Notes: a model not told the origin generated them from the letters alone. Counted from the stretch's first letter, positions 1 through 10,882 are shown. The stretch: 64,000 nucleotides of DNA from JBGAQP01 sp044220635 (GCA_044220635.1 JBGAQP010000022.1:1-64000); one strand, 5' to 3'. Numbers and translations are program-made.

Positions 1-1
1 C

Positions 2-1231
2 CAGCGCGTGGACCGCTGGGGCCAGCTGGGTGCGCAGCCGAACATCTCGCGCGTCCACGACTGGCCGAACGACCAGGGCGGCTACGTGCTCGCCGAGTGG
101 ACGAAGAGCCCGCTGGACACGCCGCCCACGAGCGGCGTGAGCAAGTACCGCTTCTGGCGCCAGGCGCCCGCGGCCGCGGCGCAGGAGTCGGCGGCGCCCG
201 TCCCTGCCGCCATCGCGGTGGGCACGCCCCGGCCCGCGGTGACCTCGTACAGCGAGGCGGCGCGCAAGGCGATTCCCTCCGTGGTGAACATCTCCGCCAC
301 GCGCCAGGTGCGCCGGCGCAACCCCCTGCTCGACGATCCGTCCTTCCGCCGGTTCTTCGGCGACCGGTTCACCCTCCCGCCGGAAACGCAGCTCTCGCTG
401 GGCTCGGGCGTGATCGTCAGCGGCGAGGGGTATGTCCTCACCAACCACCATGTCGTGGACGGCGTTTCCGACATCCAGGTCACCCTCCACGACGGGCGCA
501 CCGTGCCCGGGAAGATCGTCGGCTCCGATTCGGAAACCGACCTCGCCGTGGTCCGCGTCGCGGCCACGGGGCTCACGCCGATCACGTTCGGGCAATCGGA
601 CCAGGCGCGGGTGGGCGACGTGGTGCTCGCGATCGGCGATCCCTACAGCGTCGGGCAGACCGTCACCATGGGGATCGTGAGCGCTGTCGGGCGCGAGATC
701 CGCAGCGAGAACCCCTACGGCAGCTTCATCCAGACCGACGCGGCGATCAACCCCGGCAACTCCGGGGGGGCGCTCGTGGACGTGAACGGCAACCTCATCG
801 GCATCAACTCCCTCATCTACTCGCGCACGGGCAGCTACCAGGGCATCGGGTTCGCGATCCCGGTGAGCCTCGCGCGGCGGGTGATGGAGCAGATCATCGA
901 GACCGGTTCGGTGGCGCGCGGGTGGTTCGGCGTCGAGGTCACCGACATCAGCCCCGAGGTCGCCGAGGCGCTCGCCCTCAGGAGCACGCGCGGCGCGATC
1001 GTGGGCGGCATCGAGCGGGGCAGCCCGGCCGAGAAGGGCGGCATCAAGCTGGGGGACGTGATCGTGGGCGTGAACGGCCGGCCGGTCACCGGCCTCGGCG
1101 ACACGCTCAACGCCATCGCCGAAGTCCCTCCCGGCAGGAAGGTGCCGGTCCAGGTGCTGCGCGGCGACCGGGAGGTCGCGCTCGAAGTCACCGTCGGCAA
1201 GAGGCGCCCCCGGCCCCCGAGCGGCGAATAG
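2..1231 (+). CDS. DegQ/DegS-like trypsin-type serine protease with one PDZ domain, 5' end outside window
   Basis: Periplasmic quality-control protease of the HtrA family. Counting from a GTG at 8, the triad is His148 (in TNHHVV), Asp178 (in SETDLAV) and Ser252 (in NPGNSGG); one PDZ domain follows from about residue 300, as in DegS/AlgW rather than two-PDZ DegP. The frame is open back to the first base, so the true start is not visible. Residues 1 to about 53 are not HtrA-like: there is no signal anchor, and the stretch with PNDQGG and a Tyr-x-x-Trp-Arg end resembles a fibronectin-III-like segment of large secreted proteins. From about residue 70 (VGTPRPAVTSYSEA) the protein looks like normal betaproteobacterial HtrA. 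It converges with tatC, the usual betaproteobacterial position for this gene. The body is secure, the N-terminus suspect. Confidence 0.85.
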   Translation, partial: QRVDRWGQLGAQPNISRVHDWPNDQGGYVLAEWTKSPLDTPPTSGVSKYRFWRQAPAAAAQESAAPVPAAIAVGTPRPAVTSYSEAARKAIPSVVNISATRQVRRRNPLLDDPSFRRFFGDRFTLPPETQLSLGSGVIVSGEGYVLTNHHVVDGVSDIQVTLHDGRTVPGKIVGSDSETDLAVVRVAATGLTPITFGQSDQARVGDVVLAIGDPYSVGQTVTMGIVSAVGREIRSENPYGSFIQTDAAINPGNSGGALVDVNGNLIGINSLIYSRTGSYQGIGFAIPVSLARRVMEQIIETGSVARGWFGVEVTDISPEVAEALALRSTRGAIVGGIERGSPAEKGGIKLGDVIVGVNGRPVTGLGDTLNAIAEVPPGRKVPVQVLRGDREVALEVTVGKRRPRPPSGE

Positions 1232-1234
1232 CCG

Positions 1235-1993
1235 CTAGGGCTCGGGCGCCGAGCCCGCCTCGGCCCCGGGCTTCGGCCGCTTCTCGACGAACTGCGCGAC
1301 GAAGATCCCGAGCTCGTAGAGCACGCACAGGGGAACGGCGAGCATCAGCTGGGAGACCACGTCGGGGGGCGTGACGACGGCCGCGACCACGAAGGCCCCC
1401 ACGATCACGTAGGGCCGGATCTCGCGCAGCTTCTCCACCGAGAGGATCCCGGTCATCGCGAGGACCACGACCACCACCGGGACCTCGAAAGTGACCCCGA
1501 AGGCGATGAACATCCCGATGACGAAGTTGAAGTAGGCCTCGATGTCGGGGGCCACCGAGATCGACTTGGGCGCGAAGCTCGAGATGAAGCCGAACACCAT
1601 CCGGAACACGAAGAAGTAGCAGAAGGCCATGCCCGCGAAGAAGAGCGCCGTGCTCGACACGATCAGCGGGAGCACGAGGCGCTTCTCGTGCGCGTACAGC
1701 CCGGGGGCGACGAAGGCCCAGGCCTGGTAGAGGAGGTAGGGAAGCGCCACGAGGAAGGCGACCATGAGCGCGATCTTCATCGGGATGAAGAACGGCGTGA
1801 TGACGCCCGTGGCGATCATCTTCGAGCCCTCGGGAAGCGCGGCAAGCATGGGGGCGGCGAGCAGGTCGTAGAGCTCGGAGGCGTAGAAGAACGCCGGCAC
1901 GAAAGCGAGCAGCACCGCGACGAGGGCGCGCACGAGCCGCTCGCGCAGCTCGATCAGGTGCGAGAGGAAGGTCTCCTGGGCCGTTTCGGGCAT
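1235..1993 (-). CDS. tatC: Sec-independent protein translocase TatC
   Basis: Multispanning receptor subunit of the twin-arginine translocase, which exports folded proteins across the inner membrane. 252 residues, normal for TatC. The N-terminus carries the family signature FLSHLIELRERL, and about six hydrophobic segments follow; the conserved FEVP stretch lies in the fourth. ATG at 1993. It is the last gene of the his-HIT-tatABC run, 19 bases after tatB. The acidic Ala/Pro-rich tail (residues 240-252) is variable in the family. Confidence 0.97.
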   Translation of the reverse strand: MPETAQETFLSHLIELRERLVRALVAVLLAFVPAFFYASELYDLLAAPMLAALPEGSKMIATGVITPFFIPMKIALMVAFLVALPYLLYQAWAFVAPGLYAHEKRLVLPLIVSSTALFFAGMAFCYFFVFRMVFGFISSFAPKSISVAPDIEAYFNFVIGMFIAFGVTFEVPVVVVVLAMTGILSVEKLREIRPYVIVGAFVVAAVVTPPDVVSQLMLAVPLCVLYELGIFVAQFVEKRPKPGAEAGSAPEP

Positions 1994-2012
1994 CGCCGCT
2001 CGCGCCGCCCGC

Positions 2013-2432
2013 TCAGGGCGCTGCCTTCTCGGGCGCCGCGGCGGGCGCTTCGGGCTCCTCGATGCCGAGCTCCAGCTGCGGCGAAGCGCCGGGGGCGCCC
2101 GCGGCCGCGCCTTCGCTCGCGGCCGGCGCGGGCGCGAGCTCGCGGTCGATCGAGGCCTGGACTTCGCGGATCTCGCGCTCGGCCTCCGCCGCCTTCGCCT
2201 CCAGGTCGCCCTGGAACCCGCGCGCGGCGCCCTCGAATTCCGACTTCATGCGGTTGAGCTCCGAGAGGTCCATCTCCCGGTTGATGTCGGACTTCACCTG
2301 CGCGACGTAGCGCTGCAGCCGGCCGAAGAGGTGGCCCAGGGTGCGCGCGACGCGCGGGAGCCGTTCCGGGCCGATCACCACGAGGGCGACCACCCCGATC
2401 AGGAGGAGCTCGGAGAATCCGATGTCGAACAT
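2013..2432 (-). CDS. tatB: Sec-independent protein translocase TatB
   Basis: Binds twin-arginine signal peptides together with TatC. 139 residues: a short N-terminal membrane helix (residues 1-21, starting MFDIGFSELLLIG), the hinge and GPERLP motif typical of TatB, an amphipathic helix, then a long charged and Ala/Pro-rich cytoplasmic tail. GPERLP and the length separate it from the TatA upstream. ATG at 2432; lies between tatA and tatC on the same strand. Confidence 0.96.
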   Translation of the reverse strand: MFDIGFSELLLIGVVALVVIGPERLPRVARTLGHLFGRLQRYVAQVKSDINREMDLSELNRMKSEFEGAARGFQGDLEAKAAEAEREIREVQASIDRELAPAPAASEGAAAGAPGASPQLELGIEEPEAPAAAPEKAAP

Positions 2433-2475
2433 GGAGGGCAGCGGCCCCGGGGCGGGGCGGCGGGTGGGCGGGGCC

Positions 2476-2694
2476 TCAGGACTTCTGCCTGTCCTTGACC
2501 TCGCCCTCGATCGTCGAGCCCGCCTGCGCGATCTCGCCGGCAGGCTTCTTCTCTTCCTCGCCCTTCATGCCGTCCTTGAAGCCCTTGACCGCCCCCCCGA
2601 GATCGCTGCCGATGTTGCGCAGCTTCTTCGTGCCGAACACGAGCAGCACGATCACGAGGACGATCAACCAGTGCCAGATGCTGAATGAACCCAT
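2476..2694 (-). CDS. tatA: Sec-independent protein translocase TatA
   Basis: Pore-forming subunit of the Tat translocase. 72 residues: N-terminal transmembrane helix (GSFSIWHWLIVLVIVLLVFG), the FG hinge with KKLRNIGSDLG, an amphipathic helix (GGAVKGFKDGM) and a charged tail. Length and order (tatA-tatB-tatC) are standard. It follows the HIT gene after 27 bases and probably shares the long upstream transcript. Confidence 0.96.
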   Translation of the reverse strand: MGSFSIWHWLIVLVIVLLVFGTKKLRNIGSDLGGAVKGFKDGMKGEEEKKPAGEIAQAGSTIEGEVKDRQKS

Positions 2695-2721
2695 GAAGCT
2701 CTCCTGGAACGCCCGGCGTCC

Positions 2722-3078
2722 CTAGGCCTTCGGGAGCATGCGCCCGAGGGGCTCCGGCCCGCCGATGATGTGGATGTGCAAATGATACACGTCCTGCAGA
2801 CCCACCCGGCCCGTGTTGACGATGGTCCGGAAGCCGTCGGACGCCCCCTGCTCGCGCGCGAGCCGGCCGGCGATCGCCATCATCCGGCCCAGGGTCGCGG
2901 CGTGCTGCGGCCCCGTGTCGTAGAGCGTGGCGACGTGGTCCTTCGGGATCATCAGGAAGTGGACCGGCGCCTGGGGGTGGATGTCCTGGAACGCGAGGAT
3001 CTCCTCGTCCTCGTAGACCTTCCGGCTCGGGATCTCGCCGGCGGCGATCTTGCAGAAGATGCAGTTCGGGTCCCTCAC
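2722..3078 (-). CDS. HIT-family nucleotide-binding hydrolase (HinT-like)
   Basis: Small histidine-triad protein expected to hydrolyse phosphoramidate or nucleoside 5'-monophosphate conjugates. 118 residues; the triad is His99, His101 and His103 within HLHIHIIGG, and the N-terminal CIFCKIAAGEIP block is the family hallmark. The start is a GTG at 3078 whose last two bases overlap the hisE stop (GTGA), implying translational coupling. A HIT gene between hisE and tatA is the common betaproteobacterial order. Confidence 0.95.
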   Translation of the reverse strand: MRDPNCIFCKIAAGEIPSRKVYEDEEILAFQDIHPQAPVHFLMIPKDHVATLYDTGPQHAATLGRMMAIAGRLAREQGASDGFRTIVNTGRVGLQDVYHLHIHIIGGPEPLGRMLPKA

Positions 3079-3413
3079 GGCGTCTCCCTCCCGGGTTTGC
3101 GCGCGGCCTTTTCCTCGATGCCCGAGCGTCCCTCGCGGCGCCGGAGCTCGGCGAGCACTTCCTCGACCTTCACGCCGTGCCAGGCGAGCATCACGAGGCA
3201 GTGGAACCAGAGGTCCGCGGTCTCGTGCACGATCGCCTCGCGGCTGTCGCCCTTCGCGGCGAGGACCGCCTCGGTCGCCTCCTCGCCCACTTTCTTGAGG
3301 ATCGCGTCGATCCCCTTCGCGTTCAGCGCGGCGACGTAGGAGCTCGCCGGGTCGGCCTCGCGGCGCGCGGCGATCGCCGCCTCGAGCCGCTCGAGGATGT
3401 CGCGCTCAGCCAC
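3075..3413 (-). CDS. hisE: Phosphoribosyl-ATP diphosphatase
   Basis: Second step of histidine biosynthesis: releases pyrophosphate from PR-ATP. 112 residues, all-alpha MazG-like fold with the acidic EEATEAVLAAK and ADLWFH metal-binding segments. Separate from HisI, so the HisIE fusion of enterics is not present. GTG start at 3413 overlaps the hisI stop by 8 bases; its own stop overlaps the HIT gene start. Confidence 0.95.
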   Translation of the reverse strand: MAERDILERLEAAIAARREADPASSYVAALNAKGIDAILKKVGEEATEAVLAAKGDSREAIVHETADLWFHCLVMLAWHGVKVEEVLAELRRREGRSGIEEKAARKPGRETP

Positions 3414-3800
3414 GGTCCGTTCCTGCGGATCCGGCGAGCACGGGCTCGGTCACCGTCCACCGTCGCCCGCCTTCGGCGCCCTCCAGGCGGCTGAAGAAGC
3501 AGCGCCGCCGCCCCGTATGGCAGGCGATGCCCCCGACCTGCTCGACGCGCAGCAGCAGAGCGTCCGCGTCGCAATCGAGCCGGATCTCGACGACCTTCTG
3601 GAAATGTCCCGAGGTCTCGCCCTTGCGCCAGAGTGCCCGTCGCGAGCGCGACCAGTAGACCGCCTCGCCCGAGGCCACGGTGCGCTCGAGCGACTCGCGG
3701 CTCATCCACGCAAGCATGAGAACCTCTCCCGTGGCCGCGTCCTGCGCCACCGCGGGCACGAGCCCGTCGGCATTCCACGCGACCGCGTCGAGCCAGGCCT

Positions 3801-3804
<4 letters not shown>
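3406..3804 (-). CDS. hisI: Phosphoribosyl-AMP cyclohydrolase
   Basis: Third step of histidine biosynthesis: opens the adenine ring of PR-AMP. 132 residues. The metal-binding DCDAD and the cysteine segments CHTGRRRCFF are visible, as are LMLAWMS and EAVYWSRSR. Start GTG at 3804 overlaps the hisF stop (GTGA). Confidence 0.95.
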
Positions 3805-4562
<758 letters not shown>

Positions 4563-4584
4563 GCCGGGGCCTGCCGCGGGGCGC

Positions 4585-5328
4585 TCAGGACCCGCCGTCG
4601 GCGAGCTTCTGCGCCGCGGCGAAATCGAGCGCCCCGGCGTAGATGGCGCGCCCCGCGATCGCCCCGGCGATGCCCTCGGCCTCCACGGCGCACAGCCGCC
4701 GCACGTCGTCGAGGCTGTTGAGGCCGCCGCTCGCGAAGACCGGGACCGTGAGCGACTGGGCGAGGCGCACCGTCGCCTCGATGTTCACGCCGGTGAGCAT
4801 CCCGTCGCGGCCGATGTCGGTGTAGATCACCGCCTCGACTCCGTAGTCCTGGAAGCGTTTCGCGAGGTCGACCACGTCGTGGCCCGTGAGCTTCGACCAG
4901 CCGTCGGTGGCGACCTTTCCGTCCTTGGCGTCGAGCCCGACGATGATGTGCCCCGGGAAGGCGTCGCAGGCCTCGTGCAGGAAACCGGGGTTCTTCACCG
5001 CCGCGGTGCCGATGATCACGTAGGAGACGCCGTCGTCGAGGTAGCGCTCGATCGTCTCGAGGTCGCGGATGCCGCCGCCGAGCTGGATCGGGATGTCGGG
5101 GTCGACCGCGCCGAGGATCGCCTTGATCGCCTCCTCGTTGCGCGGCTTGCCCGCCACTGCCCCGTTGAGGTCCACGACGTGAAGCCGCCGCGCCCCGGAC
5201 TTCGCCCAGGCGGCGGCGGTGGCGGCCGGGTCCTCGGAGAAGACGGTTGCCTTGTCCATCTTGCCCTGCTCGAGGCGCACGCAGCGCCCGTCCTTCAGGT
5301 CGATCGCGGGGATGATCAGCATGGCCAT
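4585..5328 (-). CDS. hisA: ProFAR isomerase (HisA)
   Basis: Isomerises ProFAR to PRFAR, the step before HisH/HisF. 247 residues, half-barrel duplicated TIM fold like HisF. Catalytic Asp in IPAIDLKDG near the N-terminus and the second Asp in YTDIGRDG are present, with phosphate-binding QLGGGIR and FASGGL. Two in-frame ATGs (5328 and 5322) give MAM or M starts; 5328 is used because no ribosome site separates them. Confidence 0.96.
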   Translation of the reverse strand: MAMLIIPAIDLKDGRCVRLEQGKMDKATVFSEDPAATAAAWAKSGARRLHVVDLNGAVAGKPRNEEAIKAILGAVDPDIPIQLGGGIRDLETIERYLDDGVSYVIIGTAAVKNPGFLHEACDAFPGHIIVGLDAKDGKVATDGWSKLTGHDVVDLAKRFQDYGVEAVIYTDIGRDGMLTGVNIEATVRLAQSLTVPVFASGGLNSLDDVRRLCAVEAEGIAGAIAGRAIYAGALDFAAAQKLADGGS

Positions 5329-5344
5329 GCGCGGGGGAGGAATC

Positions 5345-5980
5345 TCAGGGATTCCAGGTCGAGAAGTTGCTGAGGAGCGTAAGGCCCGCGACGCTGCTTT
5401 TCTCGGGATGGAACTGCGTCGCGAAAATATTATCGCGGGCGATGGCCGAGGTAAAGGCGTGCGGGTAGCGCGTGGTGCCGGCGGCGAGGCCCGGCTCCCG
5501 GGGCGCGCAGTAGAAGCTGTGGACGAAATAGAAGCGCGCGCCGTCGTCCACGCCCCTCCAGAGGGCGTGGGGGCCGGCCTGCCAGACCTCGTTCCACCCC
5601 ATGTGCGGGATCTTCAGCCCCGCCGCGCGGGTCTCGGGCGCGGCGGCGAAGGCGAGGACCTCGCCGGCGAGCAGGGCGAGTCCCGGCGTGTCGCCCTCGG
5701 CGCTGCGCTCGAAGAGCATCTGCAGGCCGATGCACAGGCCGAGGAACGGGCGCGTGCGGGCGGCCCAGGCCACCGCCTCGCCCAGGCCGCTCGCGCCGAG
5801 CGAGCGCATGCAATCGGGCATCGCGCCCTGGCCCGGGAAGACCACGCGGTCGGCGCGCCGGATCGCCTCCGGGTCGGCGCTCACCTCGACCGCCGCCGCG
5901 GGCGCGACGTGGGCCAGGGCCTTCTGCACCGAGCGCAGGTTCCCCATGCCGTAGTCGACGATCGCGATGCGCTGGGCCAT
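5345..5980 (-). CDS. hisH: Imidazole glycerol phosphate synthase, glutaminase subunit
   Basis: Class I glutamine amidotransferase that feeds ammonia to HisF. 211 residues; nucleophile Cys in GLCIGLQMLFE and the His-Glu pair in QFHPEKS. N-terminus IAIVDYGMGNLRSV is typical. Lies between hisB and hisA on the same strand. Confidence 0.97.
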   Translation of the reverse strand: MAQRIAIVDYGMGNLRSVQKALAHVAPAAAVEVSADPEAIRRADRVVFPGQGAMPDCMRSLGASGLGEAVAWAARTRPFLGLCIGLQMLFERSAEGDTPGLALLAGEVLAFAAAPETRAAGLKIPHMGWNEVWQAGPHALWRGVDDGARFYFVHSFYCAPREPGLAAGTTRYPHAFTSAIARDNIFATQFHPEKSSVAGLTLLSNFSTWNP

Positions 5981-6019
5981 GGCGGGCCGCGGGCGCCGGG
6001 CCCGCGGCGAATGGGGTTC

Positions 6020-6607
6020 CTAGAGCGTCCCCTTGGTGGAGGGAACGGACCCGCTCGCGCGGGAATCGGGCTCGACCGCCATGCGCAGCGCCCGCGCGAA
6101 CGCCTTGAACAGCGTCTCGCACTGGTGGTGGGCGTTGTCGCCGCGGAGGTTGTCGCAATGCAGCGTCGCCTGCGCGTGGTTCACGAAGCCCTGGAAGAAC
6201 TCGCGCGTGAGGTCGACGTCGAATTCGCCCACGCGCGCGCGGGTGAAGTCGACGTGGAACTCGAGGCCCGGCCGCCCCGAGAAGTCGATCACGACCCGGG
6301 AGAGCGCCTCGTCAAGGGGCACGTAGGCGTGTCCGTAGCGGCGGATGCCCTTCTTGTCGCCCAGGGCCTTGGCGACCGCCATGCCCAGCGTGATGCCGAC
6401 GTCCTCGACGGTGTGGTGCGCGTCGATCTCGAGGTCGCCGCGCGCCTTCACCCGCAGGTCGATCGCACCATGGCGCGCGATCTGGTCGAGCATGTGGTCG
6501 AGAAACGGCACGCCGGTGGCGAGCCTGCCGACCCCGCTGCCGTCGAGATCAAGGCGGACGCGGACCTGCGTCTCGAGCGTGTTGCGTGTGATGTCGGCGG
6601 TGCGCAT
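6020..6607 (-). CDS. hisB: Imidazoleglycerol-phosphate dehydratase
   Basis: Dehydrates IGP to imidazole acetol phosphate. The ATG at 6607 (protein starts MRTADITRNTLET) gives 195 residues, the normal monofunctional length, without the phosphatase domain of enteric HisB. The open frame continues upstream but that part is the hisC sequence read in another frame. Manganese-binding motifs FLDHML and HHTVEDVGI, and the later HHQCE, are present. Starts 4 bases after the hisC stop. Confidence 0.96.
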   Translation of the reverse strand: MRTADITRNTLETQVRVRLDLDGSGVGRLATGVPFLDHMLDQIARHGAIDLRVKARGDLEIDAHHTVEDVGITLGMAVAKALGDKKGIRRYGHAYVPLDEALSRVVIDFSGRPGLEFHVDFTRARVGEFDVDLTREFFQGFVNHAQATLHCDNLRGDNAHHQCETLFKAFARALRMAVEPDSRASGSVPSTKGTL

Positions 6608-6611
6608 GGCT

Positions 6612-7682
6612 TCAGGCGAGGATTTCGGCGAGCGCCCCCGTGGCCCGGGCGTTCTCCTCGGGCGTGCCCACGGTGAAGCGCAGGCACTGGCGGAGCAGGG
6701 GGTGGGAGCCGTGGAGGTTGCGGACCAATATACCACGGGCCTTGAGCCCCTCGAACGCCGCCCCGGCGTCGGGCACGCGCGCGAGGACGAAGTTCGCGGC
6801 CGAGGGAAAGGGATGCACGCCGGCGATCGCGCCGAGGCGGCGCGCGAGGACCTCGCGGTCGGCGACGATGCGCGCGGCCTGCTCCTCGAGCACGCCGCGC
6901 CGGGAGAGGACGAATTCCGCCGCCGCCGCGGTGAGCACGTTCACGTTGTAGGGAAGCCTGAGCTTGTCGAACTCGTGCAGCCAGTCGCGCGATCCGATGG
7001 CGAGCCCCAGCCGCAGCCCCGCGAGCCCGAGCTTCGAGACGGTGCGCACCAGCACCAGGTTCGGGTGTCGCCCCACCTCCCCGAGCAGCGTCGCCCCGCC
7101 CGCGAACGGGTAATAGGCCTCGTCGACGGCGACGAGGCCGGGCGAAGCGCGCACGATCTCGAGGATCGCCTCGTGCGGGAAGAGGTTGCCCGTGGGATTG
7201 TTCGGATAGGCGATCCAGGTGAGCGCCGGCTGGTGGCGCCTGATCGCCGCGAGCACGGCGCCGGTGTCGAGGCTGAAGTCGGGGCCGAGAGCCACGCCCT
7301 CGTGGCGCAGGCCCGCGGCCACCGCGCTCAGACGGTACATCGCGAACGAGGGCTCGAGCGAAAGCGCAGTGGCGCCGGGGCGTGCGAGGGCGAGGGAAAC
7401 GATCTGCAGGATCTCGTCGGAGCCGTTGCCGAGCAGCACTTCGAGCCCGCCGGGGATCGCCATCACCTCGCGCAGGCGCTCCTTGAGCGCGGCCGGCTCC
7501 GGGCTCGGGTAGCGGTTGATCGCCACCTGCGCGAGCCGCGCGCCGAGCTCCGCGGCGAGCTCCGGCGGCAGGCGATAGGGGTTTTCCATGGCGTCGAGCT
7601 TCACGAGGCCCTCGGAGGGGGGCACGTGGTAGGCGGCGAGCGCGCGGATCTCCTCGCGTACCAGGTCCGCCGGCCCCTTCAT
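6612..7682 (-). CDS. hisC: Histidinol-phosphate aminotransferase
   Basis: PLP-dependent aminotransferase acting on imidazole acetol phosphate. 356 residues; the PLP lysine is in RTVSKLGLAGLRLG, with NNPTGN and DEAYYPF also seen. ATG at 7682 overlaps the hisD stop by four bases (ATGA). Lies in the order hisG-D-C-B. Confidence 0.97.
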   Translation of the reverse strand: MKGPADLVREEIRALAAYHVPPSEGLVKLDAMENPYRLPPELAAELGARLAQVAINRYPSPEPAALKERLREVMAIPGGLEVLLGNGSDEILQIVSLALARPGATALSLEPSFAMYRLSAVAAGLRHEGVALGPDFSLDTGAVLAAIRRHQPALTWIAYPNNPTGNLFPHEAILEIVRASPGLVAVDEAYYPFAGGATLLGEVGRHPNLVLVRTVSKLGLAGLRLGLAIGSRDWLHEFDKLRLPYNVNVLTAAAAEFVLSRRGVLEEQAARIVADREVLARRLGAIAGVHPFPSAANFVLARVPDAGAAFEGLKARGILVRNLHGSHPLLRQCLRFTVGTPEENARATGALAEILA

Positions 7683-8989
7683 TCCCCGCGGCCCTCGGAG
7701 CGCATCTCGGCACTGCGCGCGTGCGCCTCGAGTCCCTCGGCGCGCGCGAGCGTGGCGGCGATCCGGCCCAGGCGCGCGGCGGCCTGCGGCGAGACGCGGA
7801 TGAGGCTCGTGCGCTTCTGGAAATCGTAGACGCCCAGGGGCGAGGAGAAGCGCGCCGTGCGCGAGGTCGGCAGCACGTGGTTGGGCCCGGCGCAGTAGTC
7901 GCCGAGCGACTCCGAGGCCTGGTGGCCCAGGAAGATCGCGCCGGCGTGGCGCAGGCGCGGAAGGAGCGCCTCGGGGTCGGCGACGGCGAGCTCGAGGTGC
8001 TCGGGCGCGATGCGGTTGGCGATCTCGCAGGCCTCGTCGAGGTCGCGCACACCGATGAGCGCCCCGCGCGAGCCGATCGAGGCCTCGATGATGGCCCGGC
8101 GCGGCATCGCCGCGACCTGCCGGCGCATCGCGGCGGCGACCCGCTCGACGAGCGCCGCATCGGGCGAGACGAGGATCGCCTGCGCCATCTCGTCGTGCTC
8201 GGCCTGCGAGAAGAGGTCCATGGCCACCCAGTCCGGGTTCGCGCTCGCGTCGGCGATCACGACGATCTCGGAAGGGCCGGCCACCATGTCGATGCCCACG
8301 CGCCCGAAGACGCGGCGCTTGGCGGCGGCGACGTAGGCGTTTCCGGGGCCGACGATCTTGTCCACGGCGGGCACGGTCGCGGTGCCGTAGGCGAGCGCGC
8401 CGACGGCCTGGGCGCCGCCGATGCGGATGATCCGGTCCACGCCCGCGATGGCGGCCGCGGCGAGCACGTGATCGTTGAGCGTCCCGCCGGGCGTGGGCAC
8501 CACCATCACCAGCTCGGGGACGCCCGCCACCTTCGCGGCCACCGCGTTCATCAGCACCGAGGAGGGATATGCGGCCTTCCCGCCGGGCACGTAGAGCCCC
8601 ACGCGGTCGAGCGGCGTCACCTGCTGCCCCAGCACCGTGCCGTCGGCCTCGGTGATGCGCCAGCCCTCGAGCCTCTGGTGCTCGTGGTAGGCGCGGATGC
8701 GCGCGGCGGCCTCCTCGAGCGCGGCGCGCTCGGCGGCGGCGATCCGGCCCGGGGCGGAGCGCGCGAGCGCCGGGTCCACCACGAGCTCGGCGGCGCTCGC
8801 GGGGCTCCAGCGGTCCAGCCGCGCCGTGTACTCGAGGAGCGCGGCGTCGCCGCGGTCGCGGACCGCCGCGAGGATCTGCGCCGTCGTCGCCTCGACGCCC
8901 TCGTCCTGCGCGGCCTCGAAGGCGAGCAGGCGGGCGAACGCGGCCTCGAAATCCGGGGAACCGGCGCTGAGACGCAGCGGCTCAGGCAT
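7679..8989 (-). CDS. hisD: Histidinol dehydrogenase
   Basis: Zinc enzyme that makes histidine from histidinol in two NAD-linked oxidations. 436 residues, standard length; conserved GPSEIVVIAD, ASIGSRGALIGV and EHLELAV segments are visible, and GPGNAYVAAAKR is a family signature. ATG at 8989 overlaps the hisG stop by 8 bases. Confidence 0.97.
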   Translation of the reverse strand: MPEPLRLSAGSPDFEAAFARLLAFEAAQDEGVEATTAQILAAVRDRGDAALLEYTARLDRWSPASAAELVVDPALARSAPGRIAAAERAALEEAAARIRAYHEHQRLEGWRITEADGTVLGQQVTPLDRVGLYVPGGKAAYPSSVLMNAVAAKVAGVPELVMVVPTPGGTLNDHVLAAAAIAGVDRIIRIGGAQAVGALAYGTATVPAVDKIVGPGNAYVAAAKRRVFGRVGIDMVAGPSEIVVIADASANPDWVAMDLFSQAEHDEMAQAILVSPDAALVERVAAAMRRQVAAMPRRAIIEASIGSRGALIGVRDLDEACEIANRIAPEHLELAVADPEALLPRLRHAGAIFLGHQASESLGDYCAGPNHVLPTSRTARFSSPLGVYDFQKRTSLIRVSPQAAARLGRIAATLARAEGLEAHARSAEMRSEGRGE

Positions 8990-9620
8990 GGCTCGCGCTC
9001 CGGAAGGCCTCGATCAGCGGCGCGATGGCCTCGCGCCCGAGCTTGAGGGCGGCGGGATTGACGATCAGGCGGCTCGAGACCGGGAGGATCTCCTCGACCA
9101 CCTTCAGGCGGTTGGCGGCGAGGGTTCCGCCCGTGTCCACGAGGTCGACGATCGCGTCGGCCAATCCCACGAGGGGCGCGAGCTCCATCGAGCCGTAGAG
9201 CTTGATGAGGTCGACGTGCACGCCCTTGGCCGCGAAGTGCTCGCGCGCGGTGCGGATGTACTTCGTCGCGACCCGCAGCCGCGCGCCCCGGCCCACGGCC
9301 GCCTCGTAGTCGAAGCCCTCGGGCACGGCGACGACCATCCGGCACTTCGCGATGCCCAGGTCGATCGGCTGGTAGAGCCCCTGGCCGCCGTGCTCCGCGA
9401 GCAGGTCGCGGCCCGCCACGCCGAGGTCCGCGGCCCCGTACTGCACGTAGGTGGGCACGTCGGAGGCGCGCACGAGGATGAGCCGCAGGTCCGGGCGGCT
9501 CGTGGCGAGGATGAGCTTGCGGGAGCGCTCCGGATCGTCGGCGGGCACGATGCCGACGGCCGCGAGCAGCGGCAGCGTCTCCTCGAAGATGCGTCCCTTG
9601 GACAGCGCGATGGTGATCAT
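8982..9620 (-). CDS. hisG: ATP phosphoribosyltransferase, short form
   Basis: First committed step of histidine biosynthesis, joining ATP and PRPP. The ATG at 9620 (MITIALSKGRIFEETLPLL) gives 212 residues. It has an AGGA ribosome site eight bases upstream, so it is preferred over the GTG at 9635 that overlaps the murA stop. This is the short HisG type lacking the C-terminal regulatory domain; such enzymes work with HisZ, which is not in the window. The PRPP-binding segment LVDTGGTLAANRL is present. Confidence 0.96.
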   Translation of the reverse strand: MITIALSKGRIFEETLPLLAAVGIVPADDPERSRKLILATSRPDLRLILVRASDVPTYVQYGAADLGVAGRDLLAEHGGQGLYQPIDLGIAKCRMVVAVPEGFDYEAAVGRGARLRVATKYIRTAREHFAAKGVHVDLIKLYGSMELAPLVGLADAIVDLVDTGGTLAANRLKVVEEILPVSSRLIVNPAALKLGREAIAPLIEAFRSASHA

Positions 9621-9631
9621 GGGTCCGGTCC

Positions 9632-10882
<1,251 letters not shown>

